Below, one piece after another: positions 1 through 10,120 of a stretch of DNA of 11,004 nucleotides (positions are counted from its first letter, which is position 1; each line of letters begins with the position of its first letter). Origin of the DNA: DATHYZ01 sp035458865 (GTDB taxonomy: Bacteria; Chloroflexota; Limnocylindria; Limnocylindrales; CSP1-4); NCBI GenBank assembly GCA_035458865.1, contig DATHYZ010000192.1, forward strand, positions 1 through 11,004, read 5' to 3'. The notes under the pieces were generated by a model. That model did no database searches. It was not told where the DNA came from and saw nothing but the letters and a program-made list of their open reading frames with translations. A program made the translations under genes and the position numbers.

Positions 1-31
1 CGCCGAGGGCGGTTCGGCCGCGGTCGGCTGA
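1..31 (+). CDS. possible 3' end of an upstream gene (partial)
   Basis: One frame is open from base 2 and ends in TGA at 29-31, giving the nine-residue tail AEGGSAAVG. The stop lies 7 bases before the aroC ATG, and the GAGGA that could serve as the aroC ribosome binding site overlaps it. This spacing is what one expects of the preceding gene of a tight operon. The tail is too short to identify; a shikimate-pathway gene such as aroE or aroA would fit the context, but that is a guess. Confidence 0.3.
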   Translation, partial: AEGGSAAVG

Positions 32-38
32 GGACGAG

Positions 39-1310
39 ATGGGACGGCTCCGCTTCCTGACCGCCGGCGAGTCCCACGGCCGGGGCCTGGGGGTCATCCT
101 CGAGGGCATCCCGGCCGGCCTGCCGGTGTCGGCCGAGGCCATCGCGATCGACCTGGCGCGGCGCCAGCGCGGTTACGGCCGGGGGGCTCGCCAGGCGATC
201 GAACAGGATCGGGCGGAGATCGTCACCGGCGTGCGCCACGGCCACACCCTCGGCTCGCCGATCCTGCTGACGGTCGCCAACCGGGACTGGGAGAACTGGA
301 CCCGGGTCATGCAGGTGGAGGAGCTCTCCGACGAGGAGGCTGCCGAGCTGGCTGCGCTCGCCGAGGGCGGGAACAAGCGGGCCCGGCCGGTCACCCGGGT
401 CCGGCCCGGTCACGCGGACCTGGCCGGCGCGGTCAAGTACGGGTTCACCGACGTCCGCAACGTCCTCGAGCGGGCCTCGGCCCGCGAGACGACCGCCCGG
501 GTAGCGGCCGGCGCCGTGGCCCGGGCCTTCCTCGAGCGGCTCGGCGTGGACGTCTGGTCGTTCACGGCCGAGGTCGGCGGGATCGCGGTGGACCGATCGA
601 GGTGCACCCGGAGCCGGGCGGAGTCCGAGGCGTCCCCGCTCCGCTGCCCCGACCCCGAGGCCGAGGCCCTGATGATCGCCAGGATCGACGAGGCGCGGAC
701 GGCCGGCGACACCGTCGGCGGCGTGCTCGAGGTCGTGGCGACCGGCGTCCCGGTGGGGCTGGGCAGCTACGTCCAGTGGGATCGGCGGCTCGACGCGGCC
801 CTGGCGGCTGCCGTCATGAGCATCAACATCATCAAGGGCGTGGAGTTCGGGCTCGGTTTCGAGCAGACCCGCCGCCTCGGCTCCGAGGTCCACGACGTGA
901 TCGAGGGTCGCGACGCCGGCGGCGCCTGGACCCACCGGACCAACAATGCCGGTGGCCTCACCGGCGGGATCTCCAACGGCGAGCCGATCGTGGTCCGTGG
1001 CGCGGTCAAGCCGATCTCGACGCTGGCGCGACCGCTCCCGTCGGCCGACCTGATCACGGGGGCCGCGGTCGAGCAGGCCCACTACGAGCGCTCCGACATC
1101 AGCGTCGTCCCGGCCGCCGGGATCGTCGCCGAGGCGATGGTCGCGCTGACGCTCGCCGACTTCGTCCTCGACAAGTTCGGCGGGGACTCCGTCGACGAGA
1201 CGGCCGACAACCTGGCGCGCTTCGTCGAGCGGGTCGGCGCCGGTGCTCGCTCTGCGAGCGCGGCGACGCCCGGGGCCGAGGCCGAGGCCGGGTCCGGCGG
1301 GGACGACTGA
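39..1310 (+). CDS. aroC: chorismate synthase
   Basis: Converts 5-enolpyruvylshikimate-3-phosphate to chorismate, the last step of the shikimate pathway, using reduced FMN; cytosolic, tetrameric in the family. The 423-residue product carries the family signatures in order: GESHG at 10-14 with His13, the RRQRGYGRG nucleotide-binding stretch at 41-49, RPGHAD at 122-127 with the second catalytic His at 125, RASARETTARVA at 146-157, NNAGGLTGGISNGEPI at 302-316 (FMN contact), and ERSD at 350-353 with the conserved Asp353. The length is normal apart from a low-complexity Ala/Gly/Glu-rich tail after about residue 398. The ATG at 39 is chosen because the conserved N-terminus begins immediately and GAGGA lies just upstream at 30-34. 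It is the first complete gene of the aro operon, and aroKB follows after 8 bases. The identification is secure. Confidence 0.97.
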   Translation: MGRLRFLTAGESHGRGLGVILEGIPAGLPVSAEAIAIDLARRQRGYGRGARQAIEQDRAEIVTGVRHGHTLGSPILLTVANRDWENWTRVMQVEELSDEEAAELAALAEGGNKRARPVTRVRPGHADLAGAVKYGFTDVRNVLERASARETTARVAAGAVARAFLERLGVDVWSFTAEVGGIAVDRSRCTRSRAESEASPLRCPDPEAEALMIARIDEARTAGDTVGGVLEVVATGVPVGLGSYVQWDRRLDAALAAAVMSINIIKGVEFGLGFEQTRRLGSEVHDVIEGRDAGGAWTHRTNNAGGLTGGISNGEPIVVRGAVKPISTLARPLPSADLITGAAVEQAHYERSDISVVPAAGIVAEAMVALTLADFVLDKFGGDSVDETADNLARFVERVGAGARSASAATPGAEAEAGSGGDD

Positions 1311-1318
1311 GGCGACGC

Positions 1319-2983
1319 ATGGACGTCGTCCTGGTCGGCCTGTCCGGCAGCGGCAAGAGCGTCATCGGCAAGCGCCTGGCCCATCGCGAGGGAGCGGAGT
1401 TCGTCGACACCGACGAGCGGATCGAGGCCCTGGCAGGCCTCCCGGTCCCGGAGGTCTTCGCCCGCGATGGGGAGGCCGCGTTCCGGGAGCTGGAGCGGAC
1501 CGTCGTGGCCGACCTGGGTCCCGCCCACGACGGACCGGGCCTGCGCCGGGTGATCGCCACGGGTGGCGGCGCGGTCATCGACCCGCGCAACCGCTGGACG
1601 CTGTATCGCCACCGGCTGGCCGCCTGGATCGACGCCCCGCCCGCCCGCCTGGCCGAGCGGCTGGTCCGCAGTCGTCATGTCCGACCGCTCGTCGCCTCGA
1701 GCGCGGATCCGACCGCGACCCTGCGACACCTCGGGCGCGAACGGGAGCGGTTCTACGCCGCGGCCGTCCGCGTGGACGGAGACCGCGAGACCGGATCGAT
1801 CGGGGATGACCTGCTCAGACTGGTCCACGACGCCGGCAGCGCGACGGATGCCGGGACCCGCTTGCTCGATTCTCAGACGTCCATCGGCCGGATCGTCATC
1901 GGCGACGGGATCGCGGCGGACGTCCTGGGCCAGATCCTCGCCGAGTCGCGAGCACGCCGGGCCGTCGTCGTGTCCGAGCCGGGGGCCTGGGGTGCGGCGG
2001 GGTCCGCGATCGCCCGTCGGCTCGAGTCGTCCGGGCACCCGGTGGAGGTGGTCATGCTGCCCCAGGGCGAGGCCGCCAAGCGCCTCGCGGTCGTCGAGAC
2101 GGCGGCCCGCGAGCTGGCTCGGCTGCGGGTCGAGCGGGGCGAGCCGCTGATCGCCATCGGCGGTGGTGCCCTGGGGGACACCGCCGGGTTCCTGGCGGCC
2201 GTCTGGCTCCGGGGCGTGCCGGTCATCCAGGTGCCGACGACGCTCGTGGCCCAGCTGGACAGCTCCATCGGCGGCAAGACGGCCGTCGACCTGCCCGAGG
2301 GAAAGAACCTCGTCGGCGCGTTCCACCAGCCGGCGGCGATCGTCATCGACGTCGAGACCCTCAGGTCGCTCCCGGCACGCCAGCTCCGGGCGGCCCTTGG
2401 GGAGGCCGTGAAGATGGGGCTCCTGGGCGACGAACGCCTCCTGGAGCTGCTGGCTGCGAGGGGGCGGGCGATCGCGTCCGGCGACCCGGCGGCCTTCGAG
2501 GATGGGTCGGTCGCGGAGCTCGTGGAGCGGGCCGCCTGGGCCAAGGTCGAGGTGGTCACGGCCGACGAGCGCGAGACGGCCGGGCGGATCGCCCTGAACC
2601 TCGGCCACTCCATCGGGCATGGCCTGGAGGCTGCCGCAGGCTACCAGGACCTCCTCCACGGCGAGGCGGTCGCCATCGGCCTGCGCGGAGCGTGTCGGAT
2701 CGGGCGGACGATCGGGGTGACTCCCCCGGAGCGGATCGCCCGTGCGGAGGGCCTGCTCGACGAGCTCGGTCTGGGCCTGGCGCCGCTCCCCTACTCCGCC
2801 GATGCGGTGGTCGGCGCCATGGCGAGTGACAAGAAGCACGCGGAGGGACGGCTCCGCTGGGTCCTCCCGACGGCGGACGGCGTGGAGATCCGCACCGACG
2901 TCCCCGACGGCCTCGTCCGCGAGACCGTCGAGGACCTGCTGGCCGCCCGGCCGGCCCAGTGGCTCTCAGGAGGTGGCCGATGA
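1319..2983 (+). CDS. aroKB: bifunctional shikimate kinase / 3-dehydroquinate synthase fusion
   Basis: One 554-residue chain with two enzymes. Residues 1 to about 172 (bases 1319-1834) are shikimate kinase, which phosphorylates shikimate (pathway step 5). It shows Walker A GLSGSGKS at 7-14, DTDE at 30-33 for shikimate and Mg, Arg56 in FRELE, TGGG at 81-84, the lid RPLV at 122-125 and Arg142 in RERFY. Residues from about 187 to 550 (from base 1877) are 3-dehydroquinate synthase (step 2, NAD- and zinc-dependent). It shows GGGALGDTAGF at 281-291, PTTLVAQLDSSIGGKTAV at 306-323, GEAVKMG at 361-367 and the zinc ligands Glu362, His430 and His447, spaced as in E. coli AroB. The frame is open throughout. 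Both domains are full length, joined by a linker of about 15 residues. The same domain order is known in Thermotoga maritima AroKB. The start ATG is preceded by GAGG at 1309-1312. The stop overlaps aroQ as ATGA. Confidence 0.96.
   Translation: MDVVLVGLSGSGKSVIGKRLAHREGAEFVDTDERIEALAGLPVPEVFARDGEAAFRELERTVVADLGPAHDGPGLRRVIATGGGAVIDPRNRWTLYRHRLAAWIDAPPARLAERLVRSRHVRPLVASSADPTATLRHLGRERERFYAAAVRVDGDRETGSIGDDLLRLVHDAGSATDAGTRLLDSQTSIGRIVIGDGIAADVLGQILAESRARRAVVVSEPGAWGAAGSAIARRLESSGHPVEVVMLPQGEAAKRLAVVETAARELARLRVERGEPLIAIGGGALGDTAGFLAAVWLRGVPVIQVPTTLVAQLDSSIGGKTAVDLPEGKNLVGAFHQPAAIVIDVETLRSLPARQLRAALGEAVKMGLLGDERLLELLAARGRAIASGDPAAFEDGSVAELVERAAWAKVEVVTADERETAGRIALNLGHSIGHGLEAAAGYQDLLHGEAVAIGLRGACRIGRTIGVTPPERIARAEGLLDELGLGLAPLPYSADAVVGAMASDKKHAEGRLRWVLPTADGVEIRTDVPDGLVRETVEDLLAARPAQWLSGGGR
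2968..2973 (+). promoter_or_regulatory. ribosome binding site of aroQ
   Basis: AGGAGG, a perfect Shine-Dalgarno core, lies 6 bases before the ATG at 2980 and inside the last codons of aroKB. It fixes the aroQ start at 2980 rather than at the in-frame ATG at 2959. It is the strongest ribosome binding site in the plus-strand operon. Confidence 0.75.
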
Positions 2984-3420
2984 CCCGGGTCCTCGTCGTC
3001 GAGGGGCCGAACCTCGACCTGCTCGGGACCAGGGAGCCCGAGATCTACGGGCTCCAGACGCTCGAGGAGCTCCACGCCGGGATCGCGACCCGCGCCGCCG
3101 AGCTGGACCTCGACGTGGCGTTCTTCCAGTCGAACCACGAGGGGGCCCTCATCGACCGGCTCCACCATCGCGACTTCGACGTGGCGATCGTCAATGCCGC
3201 CGGGCTCACCCACACGTCGGTGGCCCTGCGTGACGCGCTCGTCGGTATCGCCCTTCCCTTCTACGAGGTCCATCTCTCCGATCCGGACAGGCGGGAGCCC
3301 TTCCGACGGGTCAACTTCCTCCGGGACGTCGCCGTCGAGTCGATCGCCGGCCTCGGCCCAGCCGGCTATCACCTCGCCCTCGAGCGGATCGCCGACCGGT
3401 ACGGTGGGCGCGATGGCTGA
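2980..3420 (+). CDS. aroQ: type II 3-dehydroquinate dehydratase
   Basis: Dehydrates 3-dehydroquinate to 3-dehydroshikimate (shikimate pathway step 3); the family forms cytosolic dodecamers. The 146-residue product is the usual size and collinear with the mycobacterial enzyme as I recall it. It shows GPNLDLLG at 9-16 with Asn11, REPEIYG at 18-24 with Arg18 and the catalytic Tyr23, QSNHEG at 50-55, the substrate-binding NAAGLTHTSVALRDAL at 72-87, EVHLSD at 96-101 with the catalytic His98, and a conserved Arg109. The commonly seen EVHLSN has Asp for Asn here, a mild change. The ATG at 2980 overlaps the aroKB stop by 4 bases and has a perfect ribosome binding site. The upstream ATG at 2959 would add seven residues, MALRRWP, that belong to no family motif. 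The gene overlaps the chorismate mutase by 8 bases. Confidence 0.96.
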   Translation: MTRVLVVEGPNLDLLGTREPEIYGLQTLEELHAGIATRAAELDLDVAFFQSNHEGALIDRLHHRDFDVAIVNAAGLTHTSVALRDALVGIALPFYEVHLSDPDRREPFRRVNFLRDVAVESIAGLGPAGYHLALERIADRYGGRDG

Positions 3421-3793
3421 CCAGCCCACCGATCCGAGGCCGCACGACGGCCCGCCGACGCCGGCCGAGCTGCGCCGCCTCCGGGAGCGGATCGACGAGA
3501 TCGACGCCGCCATCGTCGCCCTCCTCGACGAGCGGGCCCGCATCGCCCTCCAGGTCGGACAGGTCAAGCAGGCAGCCGGCCGGCGGGCGGTCCGCGATGC
3601 CGCCCGCGAGGCCGAGGTCATCGAGCGGGTCACCGGGGCGTCGGCGGGGCTCTTCCCGGAGCCGGAGCTGGTCGCCCTCTACCGCAAGCTCATCGCGGCG
3701 ACCCGGCGGGTCCAGCACGCCCAGCGGCGGGCCGGGCGGAGTGCCGGTGACGACGGGGTCGTCGATCCCGGCGGGGCGACCGAGGGATCGTGA
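3413..3793 (+). CDS. chorismate mutase, AroQ-fold, monofunctional
   Basis: Rearranges chorismate to prephenate, the entry to phenylalanine and tyrosine. The 126-residue product is an all-helical AroQ-class (type II) mutase domain at about 17-105, flanked by polar, probably disordered tails. By alignment to the E. coli P-protein mutase domain (from memory), the active-site residues are present: Arg24 (Ec Arg11), Arg41 (Arg28), Lys52 (Lys39), Asp62, Arg65 and Glu66 in RDAARE (Asp48, Arg51, Glu52), and Gln101 (Gln88). No prephenate dehydratase, prephenate dehydrogenase or DAHP synthase domain is attached. The ATG at 3413 lies 8 bases inside the end of aroQ, so translation is probably coupled. 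Its position after the last aro genes fits commitment of chorismate away from tryptophan. The family call is firm; regulation by aromatic amino acids cannot be read from the sequence. Confidence 0.92.
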   Translation: MADQPTDPRPHDGPPTPAELRRLRERIDEIDAAIVALLDERARIALQVGQVKQAAGRRAVRDAAREAEVIERVTGASAGLFPEPELVALYRKLIAATRRVQHAQRRAGRSAGDDGVVDPGGATEGS

Positions 3794-4728
3794 GCGACGG
3801 GCCCGCCATCGGGCCGCTCCCGCCGCAGACGGGGCGCCTCCCGCCCGCCCCGACGACCCGCTTCGCACCGGCCCCGACGGGGTACCTCCACCTGGGTCAC
3901 GTGGTGAACGCGCTCTACACCTGGGGCATCGCGGCCGCCACCGGGGGCACGGTCATCCTCAGGATCGAGGACCACGACCGTCAGCGCTGTCGGTCGGGGT
4001 ACGAGACGGCGATCCTCGAGGACCTCGAGTGGCTCGGCTTCGCGCCCGACCGGCCGGCCATCGCCGAGCTGCGCTCCGGGCCGTCCGACCTGCGCCAGTC
4101 CGACCGGGGCGAGGTCTACGCCGCGGCGGTCGAGCGACTCCGCGAGCGGGACCTGGTCTACGCCTGCGACTGCACGCGCTCGACCTTCGCCGCCTGGGCC
4201 CATGACCACCGGCGGCCCTGGTCGGGACCCGGCTGCCCGGGCAGCTGCTCCGAGCGCCGCCTGGAGGACCGCCGGGGCGTCGGCCTGCGCGTCCGCCTGG
4301 GTGGCGGCAGCGAGGCGTTCGACGATCTCCGCCTGGGACCCCGGGAGGCGGTCGCGGCGGCCGACGGGGATCTCCTCGTCCGCGACCGCCATGGCAACTG
4401 GACCTACCACCTCTGCGTCGTCGTCGACGACGCCCGTCACGGCGTGGACCTGGTCGTCCGCGGCGAGGACCTGCTGGACGCGACGGCGCGGCAGCTGCGG
4501 CTGGCGCGGTTCCTGGGACGGGACCGGATGCCCGGCTTCCTGCATCACCCGCTGGCCCGCAAGCCCGGCGGGGCGAAGCTCTCCAAGGCGGACGGTGACA
4601 CGGGGGTCCGCGAGCTGCGCGCCGAGGGCCGGACGGCCGCGCAGGTGATCGGGGCGGCGGCCGCAGCCGTGGGGCTGCCGGCGAGCGGCCCCATCGACCC
4701 GTTGCTGGTGGCCCGGCTGCTCGGCTGA
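3790..4728 (+). CDS. gluQ: glutamyl-Q tRNA(Asp) synthetase-like protein
   Basis: A 312-residue class I synthetase catalytic core related to glutamyl-tRNA synthetase but lacking its C-terminal anticodon-binding domain. That is the hallmark of GluQ, which attaches glutamate to queuosine-34 of tRNA(Asp). Visible motifs: RFAPAPTGYLHLGH at 24-37 (HIGH equivalent at 34-37), LRIEDHD at 57-63, CDC at 126-128, then GCPGSC at 148-153, RGEDLL at 224-229 and KLSKADGD at 263-270 (KMSKS equivalent). Zinc ligands in E. coli GluQ are Cys, Cys, Tyr, Cys; here the Tyr position appears to be Cys149, giving Cys126, Cys128, Cys149 and Cys153. The start is GTG at 3790, overlapping the mutase stop as GTGA, with GAGGG at 3782-3786; about 22 proline-rich residues precede the first conserved motif. 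Queuosine dependence is inferred from the family. A function in another tRNA or metabolite glutamylation remains possible. Confidence 0.85.
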   Translation: MSDGPAIGPLPPQTGRLPPAPTTRFAPAPTGYLHLGHVVNALYTWGIAAATGGTVILRIEDHDRQRCRSGYETAILEDLEWLGFAPDRPAIAELRSGPSDLRQSDRGEVYAAAVERLRERDLVYACDCTRSTFAAWAHDHRRPWSGPGCPGSCSERRLEDRRGVGLRVRLGGGSEAFDDLRLGPREAVAAADGDLLVRDRHGNWTYHLCVVVDDARHGVDLVVRGEDLLDATARQLRLARFLGRDRMPGFLHHPLARKPGGAKLSKADGDTGVRELRAEGRTAAQVIGAAAAAVGLPASGPIDPLLVARLLG

Positions 4729-4741
4729 GCCGCGGGGTCGC

Positions 4742-5281
4742 TCAGGACGTGGTCCCCGCGGGTCCGTCCACCTGGACGCGCCAGTAGTAGCTGACATCGC
4801 CGGCCTGGGCCCGCACGAAGGCGTGGACCACCCAGTCCCCCTCGGTGGGACACACGAAGGGGACCTCGGCGACCGGCCGGCCGATCCCGCGGGACGAGAG
4901 ATGGGTGGCCGAGCCGAAGGGATCGCCGGCCCCCGCCGGGGCGGCCACGATCGACCACTCGATGATCGCCACGCCCGAGGCCAGCGCCACCGAGCAGGGC
5001 TCGTGGGCCGCCGCGATGGAGCTGACCGACTCCGGGACGAGCCACGGCGTGTCGTCGCAGAGCATCGGGCCCGGGCCGGTCCAGCACGAGGAGCCCCGGA
5101 GCCCTGCGAGCGGCTCCGAGCCACCGACGGTCAGGAACCCGTCCGGGGGACCGACCACGGACGGCGACGGCGCGGTCGTCGCCGAGGGCGAGGCATCCGT
5201 CATGGTGGCCGCGGCGGTGCAGCCCGCGACGATGCCGGACACGGCCAGCAGCGCGACCCATGCGAGAGCCACCCGGCGCAT
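4742..5281 (-). CDS. putative secreted lipoprotein of unknown function
   Basis: I do not recognise the family. The 179-residue product begins with a lipoprotein signal: Arg2-Arg3, a hydrophobic stretch at 4-18, and the lipobox VAGC with the acylated Cys at 21. A Ser/Thr/Ala/Pro-rich spacer (22-46) follows, as in surface-anchored lipoproteins of Gram-positive-type envelopes. The mature domain (47-179) has four cysteines at 66, 75, 96 and 144 that could form two disulfides. It has a CWTGPGPMLCDD segment at 66-77 and a C-terminal stretch rich in alternating hydrophobic and aromatic residues (FVCPTEGDWVVHAFVRA at 142-158, then SYYWRVQV), suggesting a beta-sandwich. The ATG at 5281 is chosen because the signal peptide begins there; the upstream sequence in frame is not signal-like. 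It lies 101 bases downstream of trpA on the same strand and could be read through or have its own promoter. Confidence 0.8.
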   Translation of the reverse strand: MRRVALAWVALLAVSGIVAGCTAAATMTDASPSATTAPSPSVVGPPDGFLTVGGSEPLAGLRGSSCWTGPGPMLCDDTPWLVPESVSSIAAAHEPCSVALASGVAIIEWSIVAAPAGAGDPFGSATHLSSRGIGRPVAEVPFVCPTEGDWVVHAFVRAQAGDVSYYWRVQVDGPAGTTS

Positions 5282-5359
5282 CGACCCACCACGAAGATGA
5301 GCTGGACCCCGATATGACGCGCCGGGCACCGCTGCGTTGCACTCGTCGAGGGCGCGCGG

Positions 5360-5381
5360 CCGGGGGCCTGGCGGGGCCCGG
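5360..5381 (-). terminator. weak hairpin after trpA (possible terminator or processing site)
   Basis: Just past the trpA stop on the minus strand, GGGCC and GGCCC arms (5375-5379 and 5364-5368) flank a 6-base loop. An overlapping alternative pairs CCGGG with CCCGG (5377-5381 with 5360-5364). No T-run follows, so it is not a textbook intrinsic terminator, and in DNA this G+C-rich short inverted repeats occur by chance. The rest of the 101-base gap (5282-5382) has a slightly AT-richer patch, CATATC on the minus strand near 5310-5320. That patch could be a -10 element for the lipoprotein gene, but no convincing -35 partner is visible. Confidence 0.2.
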
Positions 5382-5382
5382 G

Positions 5383-6194
5383 TCAGGACGCGGTCGCGTC
5401 CCGCAGGGCCGTGACCAGCCGGGTGAACCCGGCGAGATCCGTCCCGTCGGGGCCGAGCGCGTCGACCAGGGCCGACGCGACGATGACGCCGTCGGCGCCG
5501 GTCCGGGCGATCGCCCGGACGTGGGCGGGTCGGCTGACCCCGAAGCCGACGGCGACCGGGACGGGCGAGACGGCCCGGACGTCGCGAACCAGCCGGCCGA
5601 CCGACGCCGGAAGGCTCGCTCGAGCTCCGGTGACCCCGACCAGGGACACGCAGTACAGGAAGCCCGACGAGCGGCTCGCCACCCAGCTCCGGCGCTCGGC
5701 CGTGGTCGTCGGGGCGACCAGGTAGACGACGGCCAGGCCGACCGCTCGCGCCGCCCGCTCGAACGGACCGCCCTCGTCGGGCGTGAGGTCGGCGACGATG
5801 ACGCCGGAGGCACCGGCGTCGGCCAGCGCCCGGGCCCTGGCAGCGCCGTCCCCGCCACCGATGAGCTGGTTCGCGTAGCCCATCGGGACGAGCGGGACGG
5901 TCGGGCGGGCGGCGGCGATCCGCTCCAGGAGGGCGAGGGAGCGCTCGAGCGTCGCACCGTTGGCGAGCGCCGTCGCCGAGGCCCGCTGGAGGGTCGCCCC
6001 GTCGGCGAGCGGGTCGGAGTACGGGAGGCCGCCCTCGAGCAGATCCGCGCCGGCGTCGATCGCCGCGAGCGCGGCGCGGAAGGACGTCGCCTCGTCCGGG
6101 TAGCCGGCGACGACGTACGGGACCAGCGCCAGTCGCCCAGCCGCCCGAGCTGACGCGAAGGCGTCCGTGATCCGGCCGGGCCCGTCCCGGGCCG

Positions 6195-6198
<4 letters not shown>
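5383..6198 (-). CDS. trpA: tryptophan synthase alpha chain
   Basis: Cleaves indole-3-glycerol phosphate to indole and glyceraldehyde-3-phosphate; the indole passes to the beta chain, here the C-terminal part of TrpCFB. The 271-residue product is a normal-length TIM barrel. The catalytic Glu55 and Asp66 (E. coli Glu49 and Asp60) lie in LLEGGLPYSDPLADG at 53-67. PMGYANQL at 105-112, ADLTPDEGG at 136-144, GFLYCVSLVGVTGAR at 179-193 and the phosphate-binding GFGVSRP at 218-224 also match the family. The usual Leu or Val after the catalytic Glu is Gly56. The ATG at 6198 overlaps the trpCFB stop as ATGA, with GGAG 7 bases upstream (6206-6209), so synthesis is probably coupled to TrpCFB in near-equal amounts, as an alpha-beta complex needs. 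It is the last pathway gene of the operon. Confidence 0.97.
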
Positions 6199-9073
<2,875 letters not shown>

Positions 9074-9077
<4 letters not shown>

Positions 9078-10120
9078 GTCGCGCCCCCGGCGGGTCGCGC
9101 GGCTTCGGCTCGCCGCCGCTCCGCGCGGAGGCGCTCGAGGAGCCGGACCGGCGCCCCGGCGTCGATGGCCGACCGGGCTCGCTCGACGCCCGCGGCCAGG
9201 TCCTCGACGGTCCCCGCCGCGACGAAGCCGGCGGCGGCGTTGAGCAGGACGGCGTCCCGGTGGGGCCCGGCCTCGCCCGCCAGGACCGCCTCCAGGAGCC
9301 GGGCGTTCTCGTCCGGGTCCCCGCCCGCGAGGTCGGCCACGCTCGCCGCCCGCAGACCGAGCGCCGCCGGGTCCACGCGATACGTCTCGGTCCCATCCGG
9401 TCCGACGTCGTGGACCATGCCGGTCCCGTCGAGCGGCAGTTCGTCCACCCCATCGCCGTGGACGACGAGGGTGCGCTCGGTGCCGAGCCGCGCGGCGACC
9501 TCGGCCAGCCGCGCGGCCGTCGGCGCGTCGCCGACCCCGAGCACCTGGCGGCGGACCCCGGCCGGGTTCGTCAGCGGCCCGAGCAGGTTGAAGGCGGTCC
9601 GGACGCCGAGCTCGCGGCGGGTCGGGCCAGCGTGGCGCATCGCCGGGTGGAAGCCGGGCGCGAAGAGGAACGCGAAGCCGACCTCGCCGAGGGCGACCGC
9701 GGCGGATGCCGGGTCGTGGTCGATGCGGACCCCCAGGGCGTCGAGGACGTCCGCCGATCCCGAGCGCGAGGTGATCGCCCGGTTGCCGTGCTTGGCGACC
9801 GGGACGCCGTCCGCGGCGACGACGAGCGCTGCCGCCGTCGAGATGTTGATCGTGCCCGAGCGGTCGCCGCCGGTGCCCACGACGTCGATGGCACCCGCCG
9901 GCGCCTCGACCCGGAGGGCCCGGTCGCGCATGGCACCGGCGAAGCCGGCCAGCTCGTCGACGGTCTCGCCCCGCATCCGGAGGGCCACGAGGAGGGCCGC
10001 AAGCTGAGCGGGGGTCGCCTCGCCGTCCATGACGGCGCCCATGGCCGCACGCGCCTCGTCCTGGCCGAGGGTTGCGCCCTCGATGACCATCGCCAGCGCC
10101 TGCCGGACCACCTCGCTCAC
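9074..10120 (-). CDS. trpD: anthranilate phosphoribosyltransferase
   Basis: Transfers phosphoribosyl from PRPP to anthranilate, the second step from chorismate to tryptophan. The 348-residue product has the normal length and the family motifs: the PRPP-binding GTGGD at 82-86, NIST at 92-95, KHGNR at 110-114, SRSGSADVLDALG at 118-130, RTAFNLLGPLTNP at 174-186 and the metal-binding Asp226-Glu227 in GVDELPLDG. Unlike E. coli it is not fused to TrpG. The start is GTG at 10120, chosen because GGAGG lies 7 bases upstream and because it overlaps the trpG stop as GTGA. The next ATG (codon 11, at 10090) would cut the first helix. The stop overlaps the trpCFB start as ATGA. The C-terminal 15 residues are Arg/Ala-rich and not conserved. 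Confidence 0.97.

Noticed and set aside
602..1318. N-terminal extension of the aroKB frame back into aroC
   Set aside because: The frame is open, but it translates to an Arg/Gly-rich shadow of aroC. Shikimate kinase begins naturally at the ATG at 1319.
1082..2839. 585-codon open frame on the minus strand opposite aroC-aroKB
   Set aside because: It lies antisense to a gene with firm catalytic motifs. Its product is Arg/Gly/Asp/Pro-rich with no recognisable motif, as expected of antisense frames in G+C-rich DNA.
3790..4728. A truncated ordinary glutamyl-tRNA synthetase
   Set aside because: The catalytic core is complete, and the protein ends where GluQ proteins end with no remnant of an anticodon-binding domain downstream. 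The Cys-x-Cys...PGxC zinc pattern is GluQ-like.
5282..5382. A trp leader, T-box or attenuator in the gap below trpA
   Set aside because: It lies downstream of the operon, holds no leader peptide with Trp codons and no T-box-like element. Any trp leader would be upstream of trpE, outside the window.
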